From the IMG/VR virus record IMGVR_UViG_3300000101_000006, positions 1-64,000 of that record: a stretch of DNA of 64,000 bases; one strand, written 5' to 3'. The notes beneath the pieces were generated by a model. It saw nothing but the letters and a program-made list of their open reading frames with translations. It did not search any database and was not told the origin of the DNA. The position numbers were made by a program, and so were the translations under genes. Shown here one piece after another: positions 6,748 through 14,440 of this stretch (position 1 is the first letter of the stretch; each line of letters begins with the position of its first letter). The stretch comes from a virus.

Positions 6748-6999
6748 ATGACTAAGAAAAAACTAACGAAGAAACAAAAGCAACAAATGCTTTACAACGC
6801 AACGATGATAGCCGAAGGTGCGATGGATGAGACAAGCGAAATGTCCTACATCCAAGCATGGCAACACCTTGTGGACACTGGTGTCGTTTGGGAACTCCAA
6901 GGGTTCTTTGGACGAGCAGCACATCGGATGCTTTCAGAGGGCACACTACAACCAGCACCTGTCGAGGATGAAACCCCGAACAACGAGGATGAACAATGA
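6748..6999 (+). CDS. Hypothetical protein with basic N-terminus and helical body (83 aa)
   Basis: Two adjacent ATGs occur; the second gives the four-base GGAGA-to-ATG spacing seen in the other leaders. The sequence is MTKKKLTKKQKQQMLYNATM followed by helices and an acidic tail (VEDETPNNEDEQ). The basic head and acidic tail suggest a nucleic-acid or protein adaptor. First gene of a five-gene coupled operon. Confidence 0.65.
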   Translation: MTKKKLTKKQKQQMLYNATMIAEGAMDETSEMSYIQAWQHLVDTGVVWELQGFFGRAAHRMLSEGTLQPAPVEDETPNNEDEQ

Positions 7000-7163
7000 A
7001 AGTCGGAGACTTGATAACCCACGCTAGAGAACTACACATAGTGATCGAGATAAAACATTCTACCCCAGTCGCTAGAGTGGGCTTAGAAGAATTGGTGCTG
7101 AAAAACACAAAGACACTAGAAACACGAACCATCCCCATGAAATGGATAAGGAGCCTCAAATGA
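6996..7163 (+). CDS. Small SH3-like hypothetical protein (55 aa)
   Basis: MKVGDLITHARELHIVIEIK carries the GDL motif; the second strand is 'IVIEI' rather than GIV. ATGA overlaps on both sides. Confidence 0.65.
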   Translation: MKVGDLITHARELHIVIEIKHSTPVARVGLEELVLKNTKTLETRTIPMKWIRSLK

Positions 7164-7318
7164 AAATCGGAGACCTTGTAAAAGTAGCAAGCGAAAACAA
7201 CGACTATTACGGAGAGATCGGCATCATAACCAAACGGTTGAATAACTTTTTTATCTTTGCAATGATACCGAGTGGCGAGTTTATCTTCACCCCCGAGTCA
7301 TTGGAGGTGATAGGATGA
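7160..7318 (+). CDS. Small SH3-like hypothetical protein (52 aa)
   Basis: MKIGDLVKVASENNDYYGEI then 'GIITKRL'; it ends 'PESLEVIG'. Member of the coupled array. Function unknown. Confidence 0.7.
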   Translation: MKIGDLVKVASENNDYYGEIGIITKRLNNFFIFAMIPSGEFIFTPESLEVIG

Positions 7319-7470
7319 GCATCGGAGACATCGTAACAGTCCGAAACTTCCCAAGCCAATACATCATCTGTAAGGTTCATACGGACGTATGGAGCAGATA
7401 CGACATTATCGACCTTGAAACTGGTTACTTGCACCGTTGCATTGGTGGTGGCCAACTGGAGACAACGTGA
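7315..7470 (+). CDS. Small SH3-like hypothetical protein (51 aa)
   Basis: MSIGDIVTVRNFPSQYIICK, with 'DVWSRYDIIDLETG' close to 'GTWSRDVHIIDTG' of the gene at 2769. The two are paralogues in different operons. The last codons form the GGAGA site for the next gene. Confidence 0.7.
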   Translation: MSIGDIVTVRNFPSQYIICKVHTDVWSRYDIIDLETGYLHRCIGGGQLETT

Positions 7471-7664
7471 ACATCGGAGACCTTGTAACGGATGAATGGG
7501 GCAACTTGGCTATCATTATCGCACAAGTCGGTGTTGTAGACCGTTGGGTCATTCACTACATCAAAAGTGGAGATAAGTCAGCCCTGTTCGCCTCGAAACT
7601 TTATCCCATTCGGTCAAAAAATGACCGACAAAGTAAAAGAAAAAACTTGACAAACAATTCATAA
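7467..7664 (+). CDS. Small SH3-like hypothetical protein, GTG start (65 aa)
   Basis: The GTG overlapping the previous stop gives VNIGDLVTDEWGNLAIII, in line with the family; an in-frame upstream ATG would add ten unrelated residues. The frame runs through the downstream palindrome and part of the next promoter before stopping. Confidence 0.65.
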   Translation: MNIGDLVTDEWGNLAIIIAQVGVVDRWVIHYIKSGDKSALFASKLYPIRSKNDRQSKRKNLTNNS

Positions 7665-7675
7665 CAGGTTACATT
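7612..7675 (+). promoter_or_regulatory. Promoter cassette with upstream palindrome (T variant)
   Basis: GGTCA-AAAAA-TGACC (7612-7626), 20 bp, TTGACA (7647-7652), 17 bp, TACATT (7670-7675). Both arms carry the A-to-T change at the third base. Confidence 0.75.
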
Positions 7676-7718
7676 ATAGTATAACCAATCAACTCAACCC
7701 ATTTGCATCGGAGATAAC

Positions 7719-8669
7719 ATGCGAATATACAACGACAAACAAAACAACACATCAAGCAAGGCAAAGCAATCGTGCTCTTATTGTCGTGACGAAAGTCACA
7801 AGGTAGGCGACTGTCCCCACATTGCAGGCGACTGGGCTATGTTCCAAAAGTTGACTATCCCATCATCAGACCCCGAGAACTGGACTAACAGTCCATTGAC
7901 GCAGACAGGTCGTAGACGATGGAACACACAACCTTGGACGGCATCCTACTACAAAGACCCAACTGGTTGGTCAAAGTGGTATGCTGAGTGTGAGAAAGCC
8001 CATGAAAAGCAACAGAGAGCAATAGCCCGACAGAAGAACAAGAAACAAGGCAAGAAGAAAGCATCCAAGTGTGGGTTCTGTGGTTCACTAGACCACAACC
8101 GACGCAACTGTGCTAAAATGCAAGCGTTTCGTGAGAAAGCGATCAAGGCAAACCGTAACTGGCGACAGTCTTTCTATGATGATCTCGTCACCAAGCATGG
8201 TATCAGCGAGGGTGCTTTGTTGACCGTTAAGAAAGATGAGTGGTCAGCGAGAAATACTCGCACAGAAGTCACTGGAACAGCGATAGTCACAGGCATCAAC
8301 TGGGATGAACTACACAGTGGTTGCGACTTGAACTTCAAGAACCCCAATGCCCAGTCATGGCGAACAGACTTGGACTACACCCTACAACAATTTCCAAGAC
8401 TCAAAGTGGTTATTGATGGTCAGCCAAGCGTCATTGCATTGGGTAGCGAAATGAAAATGCCTACCATTTCTTCGCGTCATTCTTCGGGTTCTTACAACTG
8501 GTCGATCAAGTCAGTCCTATCTCAGTCAAAGACCCCCAAAGGTCAAGAGTGGATTGATCAAGGTCATGCTGACGCAGTGGACTTTGTTATCAAAAAGCGT
8601 TCTCTCGAATGGCTCACCGACAAGGGCTATGTAGGACTTATCGAAAAGTGGTCAAAAATTGACCGTTAA
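7719..8669 (+). CDS. Double zinc-knuckle (CCHC) protein, copy 2
   Basis: This 316-residue paralogue of the gene at 1296 has knuckles C19-C22-H27-C32 and C118-C121-H126-C131, again with a Lys-rich stretch just before the second. The middle is Trp-rich (WAMFQK, NWTNSP, RRRWNT). The C-terminal 'DFVIKKRSLEWL' matches 'DFIVKKRKIEQL' of copy 1. It is likely a nucleic-acid-binding early protein; the target is unknown. The last two sense codons lie in the next palindrome. Confidence 0.8.
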   Translation: MRIYNDKQNNTSSKAKQSCSYCRDESHKVGDCPHIAGDWAMFQKLTIPSSDPENWTNSPLTQTGRRRWNTQPWTASYYKDPTGWSKWYAECEKAHEKQQRAIARQKNKKQGKKKASKCGFCGSLDHNRRNCAKMQAFREKAIKANRNWRQSFYDDLVTKHGISEGALLTVKKDEWSARNTRTEVTGTAIVTGINWDELHSGCDLNFKNPNAQSWRTDLDYTLQQFPRLKVVIDGQPSVIALGSEMKMPTISSRHSSGSYNWSIKSVLSQSKTPKGQEWIDQGHADAVDFVIKKRSLEWLTDKGYVGLIEKWSKIDR

Positions 8670-8713
8670 GGTGGCAGAAAAAACTTGACAACACATCAAC
8701 AACATGTTATATT
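8650..8713 (+). promoter_or_regulatory. Promoter cassette with upstream palindrome (T variant)
   Basis: GGTCA-AAAAT-TGACC (8650-8664), 20 bp, TTGACA (8685-8690), 17 bp, TATATT (8708-8713). Confidence 0.75.
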
Positions 8714-8744
8714 ATTAACACACCATTTAAACACAGGAGAAAAA

Positions 8745-9083
8745 ATGGAATACTCAGAAGAAAAAGCAGTGATTACCGCATTTATGAACCAAACCAAGGC
8801 TCAGTCTCGGACTTTAAAAACAGATGGGCAATCCCTATTCTCATTCGAGAAACTAAGGATAGCCGAACACATCCCACACCAAGAGGGTGGTGCTACGACC
8901 CTAGTGTACGACTACACCTATGGTGGAGGGGCATATGTATCCTCGGCTACGAGCAACCATGTGCGACTTACAAAAAAACAAGTACCAAAACCAAACTGGG
9001 TCTCGGTACTTGATGCGAGAGAAGTTGGGCTTGTTCCCTTGGTCACCGAGAGATACCATCATGGTTCACCTCGTAACTCATAA
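8745..9083 (+). CDS. Hypothetical protein (112 aa)
   Basis: Start chosen after AGGAGAAAAA. MEYSEEKAVITAFMNQTKAQ is a helical head; the body has a Gly/Tyr-rich beta segment (YDYTYGGGAYVSS). No family recognised. Overlaps the next gene by about 20 bases. Confidence 0.65.
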   Translation: MEYSEEKAVITAFMNQTKAQSRTLKTDGQSLFSFEKLRIAEHIPHQEGGATTLVYDYTYGGGAYVSSATSNHVRLTKKQVPKPNWVSVLDAREVGLVPLVTERYHHGSPRNS

Positions 9084-9243
9084 AAAAATAGGCACAGGTT
9101 ATGCCTTGCAAGAAACGGATGGTCGATGGGTCGTCCGTTTTCACCACAACTACAACAAACACTTCGTGTTCACAAAGGGCGCGTTCAAACATGGATACCT
9201 CAAAGACTGTGGTATCGTAAACCTCGAGGACAACAATGGATAA
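9061..9243 (+). CDS. Small SH3-like hypothetical protein (60 aa)
   Basis: MVHLVTHKKIGTGYALQETD, then 'GRWVVRFHHN' and 'YLKDCGIVNLEDNNG', a beta-rich small domain related in style to the GDLV family. The start is internal to the preceding gene's end. Moderate support only. Confidence 0.55.
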   Translation: MVHLVTHKKIGTGYALQETDGRWVVRFHHNYNKHFVFTKGAFKHGYLKDCGIVNLEDNNG

Positions 9244-9493
9244 CAATTGGAACATCATCATGAAAACGGCTCAAGAACTAGCCCAAGAGTATCACAAAGA
9301 GGGGTGGACAGGCGACTGTAACGACTTCACGCAAGCATCTTCATCGGTCTCACAGGAACTCACAAACCTAGAAGTCGAGAGACTATGGGACGAGTTTAAG
9401 GGCGAAGAACTTATCTCAGACAACGTGACCTTTACATTCACTCGACAGGGTCGAGACAAAGTGATTACAATCGAACAAACGGACAATAATTGA
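9236..9493 (+). CDS. Small hypothetical protein (85 aa)
   Basis: MDNNWNIIMKTAQELAQEYH; a second possible start is the Met nine residues in. Helical N-terminus and a basic/beta C-terminus 'VTFTFTRQGRDKVITIE'. Its last codons (TDNN) overlap the palindrome of the following cassette. Confidence 0.6.
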   Translation: MDNNWNIIMKTAQELAQEYHKEGWTGDCNDFTQASSSVSQELTNLEVERLWDEFKGEELISDNVTFTFTRQGRDKVITIEQTDNN

Positions 9494-9544
9494 CCGATAA
9501 AGTAGCAAATAAAACTTGACAAGTTAGTCCAAACGTATTACATT
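9481..9544 (+). promoter_or_regulatory. Promoter cassette with mixed palindrome
   Basis: GGACA-ATAAT-TGACC (9481-9495) has one arm of each variant. It is followed after 20 bp by TTGACA (9516-9521), 17 bp, TACATT (9539-9544). It drives the VWA/metallopeptidase gene. Confidence 0.75.
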
Positions 9545-9584
9545 ACTAATATAACAACAAAACCTCACAACAAACGGAGACGTT

Positions 9585-10820
9585 ATGTCTGACGACAAAA
9601 CAACAAACGAACCATTCGATCTCAATGCTCACACCTATCGGTTGCTAGAGTCTGAACCGTTCTTCGCCAGTCTTTCGAGACGCATCAACAAGTCCATCAT
9701 GAAGTCCATCCCAACGGCTGGTGTTCGCATTACCGAACAAGGTCAGTTTGAAATGGTCTACAATCCCGACTTCTTCGAGGCTCTATCACAGAAAGAACGT
9801 AGTGGTGTTCTCAAGCATGAGTTTTACCACATCATCTTCGAACACGTTACAGGTCGTCTACCACCCGAGGGTATGACTAAGATGTGGAACATCGCGACAG
9901 ACCTTGCGATCAACTCACACTTGATGGATGAATTGCCCGAACAAGGTTGCTTCCCAAGTCGCAAGCCCTTTGAGGACTATCCTGTCGGTCAAAGCGCAGA
10001 GTTTTACTTCAAGATGCTACAAGAGGATGAGCAGTTTCAGAACGACAAAGGCGAGGGTGAAGATGGCGATGGTGAGGGTCAAGGACAAGGTGGTCAAGGC
10101 AATGGCTTGCCCGACAGTCTCGATGACCATTCGGGTTGGGGTGGCGAACACCTCGATGAAGAACAACGCCAAGCCCTACGAGATGTAGCACAGGAGCGTC
10201 TAAAGCAAGCAGTCAAGGACGCAGTCGAGGAGATCAACTCAAACGGTCGTGGTTGGGGCACTATCGGTGCAGACACTCGCAAGGCTATCCAAGATTTCAT
10301 CAAGCCAAAAGTCAATTGGCGCAAGGTTCTTCGATACTTCATCAAGACCTCGCAACGAGCGAACAAACGGTCTACCCCTAGACGTATCAACAAGCGTTTC
10401 CCTTACGTTCACAGTGGTAAACGTGTGACCCGAACGGCTAAAATTGCTATCTCTATCGACCAGTCGGGTTCTGTTTCAGATAGCATGCTTGCCTTGTTCT
10501 TTTCGGAACTATCGGGTCTATCCAAGTATGCCGAGTTTACCGTAATTCCATTCGACACCGAGGTTGCCGAGAATGAAGTCTTTGTGTGGAAGAAAGGTAA
10601 GAAGCGAACGTGGGAACGTGTGTCCTGTGGTGGTACAAACTTCGATGCACCCACCAAATACGTCAATGAACGTCAGTTTGATGGTCACATCATCCTTACA
10701 GACATGGAAGCCCCAAAGCCCAAGCCTAGCAAGTGCCAACGAATGTGGGCTACCACCCCCGAGTATGCCGAAAACCCCTACTTCAGCACCAATGAACGCA
10801 TGTTGGTGATGGACAAGTAA
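9585..10820 (+). CDS. DUF2201-type metallopeptidase/VWA-like protein
   Basis: The 411-residue protein has a zinc-binding HEFYH (H78, E79, H82) in its N-terminal domain, an acidic Gly/Gln-rich linker (about 150-185) and a C-terminal VWA-like domain with 'IDQSGSVS' (D292, S294, S296), as in DUF2201/CobT-like proteins. Such proteins pair with a MoxR/CobS AAA+ ATPase, and exactly such an ATPase lies 1.1 kb downstream at 11906. A protein-remodelling or chelatase-like complex is expected (family knowledge); the target in infection is unknown. It has its own promoter. Confidence 0.85.
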   Translation: MSDDKTTNEPFDLNAHTYRLLESEPFFASLSRRINKSIMKSIPTAGVRITEQGQFEMVYNPDFFEALSQKERSGVLKHEFYHIIFEHVTGRLPPEGMTKMWNIATDLAINSHLMDELPEQGCFPSRKPFEDYPVGQSAEFYFKMLQEDEQFQNDKGEGEDGDGEGQGQGGQGNGLPDSLDDHSGWGGEHLDEEQRQALRDVAQERLKQAVKDAVEEINSNGRGWGTIGADTRKAIQDFIKPKVNWRKVLRYFIKTSQRANKRSTPRRINKRFPYVHSGKRVTRTAKIAISIDQSGSVSDSMLALFFSELSGLSKYAEFTVIPFDTEVAENEVFVWKKGKKRTWERVSCGGTNFDAPTKYVNERQFDGHIILTDMEAPKPKPSKCQRMWATTPEYAENPYFSTNERMLVMDK

Positions 10821-10830
10821 AATGTCCTGT

Positions 10831-10848
10831 AAGCCCCTTTGGGGGCTT
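10831..10848 (+). terminator. GC-rich hairpin after the VWA gene
   Basis: AAGCCCC and GGGGCTT pair across a four-base loop just after the stop codon. There is no T run after it, so it may be an mRNA-end or attenuator hairpin rather than a full intrinsic terminator. Confidence 0.4.
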
Positions 10849-10877
10849 GCCCTACCCCTACCCCTACGGAGATGCGA

Positions 10878-11195
10878 ATGGAACGTAAGAAGTGTATGTG
10901 TGGCTACGCAACGGACAAACCACACAAGTGGGACGTTGGTCTTGACTTATGTTGGCATTGCGCTAAGGAGAAGCGCGAAGATCAAAAGATCCAAGACTAT
11001 CTCGATACCTTTGATGTCGGTGACCTTGTCGTTTGGAAAGAGCAAGGTCACCTATTGGCGCGCAAGCACAAGTCGGGTAGGCGATGGGACATGGTGAATA
11101 CTACTACCCTATCCACCCACCCATTTTATCCACTAAACATTGAAAGGTACGATACTAGCGAGAACATAAGGGACGTAATTTACAAACGGACATAA
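10878..11195 (+). CDS. Zinc-ribbon plus SH3-like hypothetical protein (105 aa)
   Basis: C6xC8 and C25xxC28 form a likely zinc site at the N-terminus. Residues further on read 'FDVGDLVVWKEQGHLLARKH', the SH3-like signature, so a zinc ribbon appears fused to a family member. The ATG six bases after GGAG was chosen over two upstream ones. It lies between the two subunits of the VWA/AAA+ pair. Confidence 0.65.
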   Translation: MERKKCMCGYATDKPHKWDVGLDLCWHCAKEKREDQKIQDYLDTFDVGDLVVWKEQGHLLARKHKSGRRWDMVNTTTLSTHPFYPLNIERYDTSENIRDVIYKRT

Positions 11196-11251
11196 TTTGT
11201 CCGAGAAAGTAAAAGAAAAAACTTGACAAACAACTCCAAACGCATTACCTT
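11188..11251 (+). promoter_or_regulatory. Promoter cassette with upstream palindrome
   Basis: GGACA-TAATT-TGTCC (11188-11202), 20 bp, TTGACA (11223-11228), 17 bp, TACCTT (11246-11251). Confidence 0.75.
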
Positions 11252-11282
11252 ATAAACATCAACAACGAAACATGGAGACAAC

Positions 11283-11654
11283 ATGAAACAACCCACAAGG
11301 AAAGACACCATCAACTTACGAGTGTGGCGAGGTGATGGATTGGTAACAATGGAGGGTATCGTAGGCATCAATGACTATCCTCTCGCAGTCCACAGACCCA
11401 TCAGTGAGTTTGTAGAAATCCAACAAGACTTTAGAACTCGCTATGGTGGGACGTGGTGCGTAACTCACATTCCAACAGGCAAGTCATTCGGCATCCGTTC
11501 TCGTAACTGGAACGCAGTCGCTGACTACATAGACAAGGTCAAAGACCATCCAGTGTTATTGATGCTTACGGATGAAACGATGGTGCAACACCCAATGTAT
11601 AGTGACTTGTGCGACCTACACTTTAAAGCAAAGTCGGCAATCCCGACACAATAA
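11283..11654 (+). CDS. Hypothetical protein (123 aa)
   Basis: MKQPTRKDTINLRVWRGDGL, a mixed alpha/beta sequence with 'GTWCVTHIPTGKSFGIRSRN'. Monocistronic between two promoter cassettes. No family recognised. Confidence 0.65.
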   Translation: MKQPTRKDTINLRVWRGDGLVTMEGIVGINDYPLAVHRPISEFVEIQQDFRTRYGGTWCVTHIPTGKSFGIRSRNWNAVADYIDKVKDHPVLLMLTDETMVQHPMYSDLCDLHFKAKSAIPTQ

Positions 11655-11661
11655 ATCAAAC

Positions 11662-11724
11662 GGACATTTTCTGTCCGAGAAAGTAATAAAAAAACTTGAC
11701 AAGTTAATCCAAACGTATTACATT
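11662..11724 (+). promoter_or_regulatory. Promoter cassette with upstream palindrome
   Basis: GGACA-TTTTC-TGTCC (11662-11676), 19 bp, TTGACA (11696-11701), 17 bp, TACATT (11719-11724). Its former gene is reduced to a five-codon frame (see 11771). Confidence 0.7.
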
Positions 11725-11770
11725 ACTAACATAACGAACAAACAACTCAATCACAAACATTGGAGACAAA

Positions 11771-11788
11771 ATGCGTGATCCACCGTAA
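11771..11788 (+). pseudogene. Five-codon gene remnant
   Basis: After a full leader (TTGGAGACAAA) the frame is ATG plus four codons and a stop (MRDPP). The next bases 'CTCGACACAATAAAT' resemble the 3' end of the gene at 11283 (CCCGACACAATAAAT), as if a deletion had joined a start to a distant end. Then a second promoter follows at once. Confidence 0.4.
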
Positions 11789-11822
11789 CTCTCGACACAA
11801 TAAATAAACTTTCACTTTTTAC

Positions 11823-11851
11823 TTGACAACCTTTCACCAACGTGTTACACT
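11823..11851 (+). promoter_or_regulatory. sigma70-type promoter
   Basis: TTGACA, 17 bp, TACACT upstream of the AAA+ gene. It has no adjacent palindrome, though one sits about 150 bp upstream in the preceding cassette. Confidence 0.65.
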
Positions 11852-11905
11852 ATTTAGACTAGACACGTTGTCTATTTCATTCAATCCTAACAAAGGTATT
11901 TACTC

Positions 11906-12964
11906 ATGGCTATTTCTTACAAAGTTTTATTCTCGGTTCTCCCATCAATTATTGATGCAAAGTTTCCTGTCCTCATTCGTGGTCGCCACGGTATCGGTAA
12001 GTCCACTATCGTCTACCAAATCGCCAAAGAACGTGGCTTGCCTGTTATCGAGCGTCGTGCATCTCAAATGACTGAGGGTGACTTGCTTGGTCTCCCAAAG
12101 GTCGAGAACAACGTCACTCAGTGGCTTGCTCCCGAATGGTTGCACGATGCCTGTAACAACGCAGTTGTCTTGTTTCTTGACGAAGTCGACCGTGCAACAA
12201 TGGAAGTGCGTCAAGGCATCTTCGAGTTGTGCGACAGTCGCAAAATTGCAGGCTACGAACTACACAAAGACACAGTTATCTTTGCCTGTGTTAACGGTGG
12301 TGGCGATCATGGAGACCAGTATCAAGTCGGTGAGATGGATCCAGCCGAACTTGACCGTTACACTGTCTTTGACGTTAAGCCAACCGTAGAAGATTGGTTG
12401 GAATGGGCTGATGGTAACGTATCCCAAGCAATTTGGGACTTCATCAACGACAACCACAGTCACCTCGAACACAACGATGACTACGAGCCTAACAAGGTTT
12501 ACCCATCACGTCGTTCATGGGAGCGTTTGTCCCAAACCATCGGAGACAAGGACATCAAAGCATTGTCCAACACAGGTGTTCTTTACCACCTTGCAACAGG
12601 GTTCATCGGTTTCGAGGGCGCAGTAGCATTGGTTGACTACATCAAGAACTACAACAAGATCGTCACTGTCGAGGAAATCCTCGAGGGCAAGCATGCTAAG
12701 ACCTCAAAGTTTAGCATCAACGACCACAACGCAATGATCGAGCGTTTCAAGCAGTCCAAAGTATTCGACAGAGACCTCACACCAACGGAGTTATCAAACG
12801 TCGCAGAATACTTTGTAACGCTCCCTAGCGAGTTAGGTATGTTGTTCTTCCAAGTTATCTCTAAAGGTTCGTCAGTAGCCCATAACGCTCATGGTATCCA
12901 TACGGCTACCCTGTCCGATGGTTCTACCCCTAAGGACTACTTGATGAAAATCCTCGCTCAGTAA
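11906..12964 (+). CDS. MoxR/CobS-like AAA+ ATPase
   Basis: The 352-residue protein has Walker A GRHGIGKS (26-33), Walker B LFLDEVDR (89-96), a sensor-1 Asn in 'FACVNGGG' and an arginine in 'ELDRYTVF'. The layout fits MoxR/CobS-type AAA+ ATPases, which are also known from T4-like phages as 'CobS'. The DUF2201 VWA/metallopeptidase gene at 9585 is the expected partner. Two tandem promoters precede it, the first with a palindrome. Host-range or replication roles are open. Confidence 0.85.
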   Translation: MAISYKVLFSVLPSIIDAKFPVLIRGRHGIGKSTIVYQIAKERGLPVIERRASQMTEGDLLGLPKVENNVTQWLAPEWLHDACNNAVVLFLDEVDRATMEVRQGIFELCDSRKIAGYELHKDTVIFACVNGGGDHGDQYQVGEMDPAELDRYTVFDVKPTVEDWLEWADGNVSQAIWDFINDNHSHLEHNDDYEPNKVYPSRRSWERLSQTIGDKDIKALSNTGVLYHLATGFIGFEGAVALVDYIKNYNKIVTVEEILEGKHAKTSKFSINDHNAMIERFKQSKVFDRDLTPTELSNVAEYFVTLPSELGMLFFQVISKGSSVAHNAHGIHTATLSDGSTPKDYLMKILAQ

Positions 12965-12977
12965 CCCACTCACCTAC

Positions 12978-12998
12978 CCCACCCCTTGTGGGGGTGGG
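12978..12998 (+). terminator. GC-rich hairpin after the AAA+ gene
   Basis: CCCACCCC and GGGGTGGG pair with a short TTGTG loop directly after the stop codon. No T run follows; the parallel hairpin after the VWA gene suggests a shared way of ending these two transcripts. Confidence 0.4.
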
Positions 12999-13019
12999 CA
13001 TCCACTCACAGGAGCGCAC

Positions 13020-13205
13020 ATGAACTATCAGGTTGGAGACCTTGTCTCACACTCAAAGATGGGTGGCATCGCCATCATCACAGGCATAGCAGTCGATGGT
13101 GACGACCCAGTCTATCGCACCAAATGGCTTGTAGCCCCCATCAATAACTATGAACCCATCTCAGCCCCACAACGATACCTAACCCCCATACAGGAGCGCA
13201 CATGA
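13020..13205 (+). CDS. Small SH3-like hypothetical protein (61 aa)
   Basis: MNYQVGDLVSHSKMGGIAII, clear family signature, preceded by AGGAGCGCAC. The same AGGAGCGCACATG start context recurs at the next gene, indicating duplication of gene plus leader. It may be transcribed from the AAA+ promoter. Confidence 0.7.
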   Translation: MNYQVGDLVSHSKMGGIAIITGIAVDGDDPVYRTKWLVAPINNYEPISAPQRYLTPIQERT

Positions 13206-13393
13206 CCTACCCCCAAGCAGGCGACCTCTATAGTCGCAACATCAACCCTAACGAGATAATCTTGATAATTCGAATGAGTGAGTCTAAGAACCTTGTAAAG
13301 ACACAACACATCACAGACCCCATAAACAGTGGATGGCGTGGCGTAGACGACATAAAACTCAACTGGAAACCCCTAACAAAGGACAGCAAATGA
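13202..13393 (+). CDS. Small SH3-like hypothetical protein (63 aa)
   Basis: MTYPQAGDLYSRNINPNEII with 'ILIIRMSES': a variant family signature. Coupled to both neighbours by short overlaps. Confidence 0.65.
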   Translation: MTYPQAGDLYSRNINPNEIILIIRMSESKNLVKTQHITDPINSGWRGVDDIKLNWKPLTKDSK

Positions 13394-13551
13394 ACACACT
13401 ACACTTACTTATCGCATGCGACCTAGGCTTTGCCCTATTCGTTTGGTGGACTTATCGAGACCACAACCGAAAGATGGATGCGCTCTACAAGAAATACGAT
13501 AAAGACTATTCCGACAGAGACGAGAGGATAGACGGAACGGACAAAAACTGA
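13390..13551 (+). CDS. Small single-pass membrane protein (53 aa)
   Basis: MNTLHLLIACDLGFALFVWW is one transmembrane segment, followed by a charged tail (KKYDKDYSDRDERID). The start overlaps the previous stop. Last residues GTDKN lie in the next palindrome. Probably an inner-membrane accessory protein. Confidence 0.6.
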   Translation: MNTLHLLIACDLGFALFVWWTYRDHNRKMDALYKKYDKDYSDRDERIDGTDKN

Positions 13552-13602
13552 CCGTTAAAGTAACAGAAATAATTTGACAACTCAGCCCAAACGTATTACA
13601 TT
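13539..13602 (+). promoter_or_regulatory. Promoter cassette with mixed palindrome
   Basis: GGACA-AAAAC-TGACC (13539-13553), 20 bp, TTGACA (13574-13579), 17 bp, TACATT (13597-13602). Confidence 0.75.
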
Positions 13603-13632
13603 ATAAACATCACCACAAAACATGGAGACAAC

Positions 13633-13809
13633 ATGAAATACTTATCCCACGAAGAAATGATGGTAGTTTGCACTACTGTCGCAACAATGTGCCTTTTGGC
13701 TCTAACCCTATTCGCTCAACCTATCGCATCTTGCATAGCAGAAAAAGATAAACAAGCAATCAACGACTACAGACATCACCTAACAAACCAACCAAAGGAA
13801 ACAAAATGA
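13633..13809 (+). CDS. Small single-pass membrane protein (58 aa)
   Basis: MKYLSHEEMMVVCTTVATMC runs into a hydrophobic stretch (LLALTLFAQPIA), then a charged tail. It follows the standard ATGGAGACAAC leader; stop overlaps the next ATG. Could be a transmembrane or a poorly cleaved exported peptide. Function unknown. Confidence 0.6.
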   Translation: MKYLSHEEMMVVCTTVATMCLLALTLFAQPIASCIAEKDKQAINDYRHHLTNQPKETK

Positions 13810-13970
13810 ACAAGAAAAAAATCACAATCTACGACCGAGTGAAGATAACATTCTCAAACGGTACTATCCTACAACTCCCCAAGCCTACGGACTTAACTGA
13901 GAAAGAACTGGCTAAACAACTCGTCAACCTCGAGAAGAACAAACTTGTCCTCTCAGCAATCATCATCTAA
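13806..13970 (+). CDS. Small hypothetical protein (54 aa)
   Basis: MNKKKITIYDRVKITFSNGT, then a helix 'TEKELAKQLVNLEKNK'. Two-gene operon with the membrane protein before it. No family recognised. Confidence 0.6.
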   Translation: MNKKKITIYDRVKITFSNGTILQLPKPTDLTEKELAKQLVNLEKNKLVLSAIII

Positions 13971-14001
13971 AGGCTCGATGCCTTCGGGTCAAAAAGTAAA
14001 C

Positions 14002-14044
14002 GGACATTTTTTGACCTTGACTTTTCTTCTCACCTTGTTACATT
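14002..14044 (+). promoter_or_regulatory. Promoter cassette, mixed palindrome abutting the -35 box
   Basis: GGACA-TTTTT-TGACC (14002-14016), then TTGACT with no gap (14017-14022), 16 bp, TACATT (14039-14044). Confidence 0.7.
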
Positions 14045-14074
14045 ACTAACATCACCAACAAACATGGAGACCTC

Positions 14075-14440
14075 ATGCAAGGTTCATTCAAATCAATCTC
14101 TCAATTTCGTCAACTCAACTATCAACAAGGCTACCATTGGTTCGATGCATCATCCATGAAGTTCTTCGGTACTAGGCTACATGCAGACCTCTACGGTGGG
14201 TGCGTGTTCGTCACAAGCGACAAGCAATACAACGGAGACCGAAAGTATTCCGTTCGTGTCGGGATGAAAGATGGAACCATCAACTCTTATGCCTTTGTCG
14301 AATACGACACACGTTCAGAAGCCCACAGAGAAGCCAAGTGGTTGGGCAGTGCCTTGAAGAACGGCACAATGCGATGGTGCAACGACTCGTATGAGTTTGT
14401 TGGAGAACAGGCTGAGTTGTCGTTAGGCTCGGAGGAATAA
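14075..14440 (+). CDS. Hypothetical protein (121 aa)
   Basis: MQGSFKSISQFRQLNYQQGY with a beta-rich middle ('KYSVRVGMKDGTINSYAFVE') and an acidic end. Single gene after its own promoter. No family recognised. Confidence 0.65.
   Translation: MQGSFKSISQFRQLNYQQGYHWFDASSMKFFGTRLHADLYGGCVFVTSDKQYNGDRKYSVRVGMKDGTINSYAFVEYDTRSEAHREAKWLGSALKNGTMRWCNDSYEFVGEQAELSLGSEE

Noticed and set aside
6752-7159. 135-codon open frame on the - strand
   Set aside because: It covers two coupled + genes with good ribosome binding sites; Cys/Ser/Val-rich composition is typical of a shadow frame.
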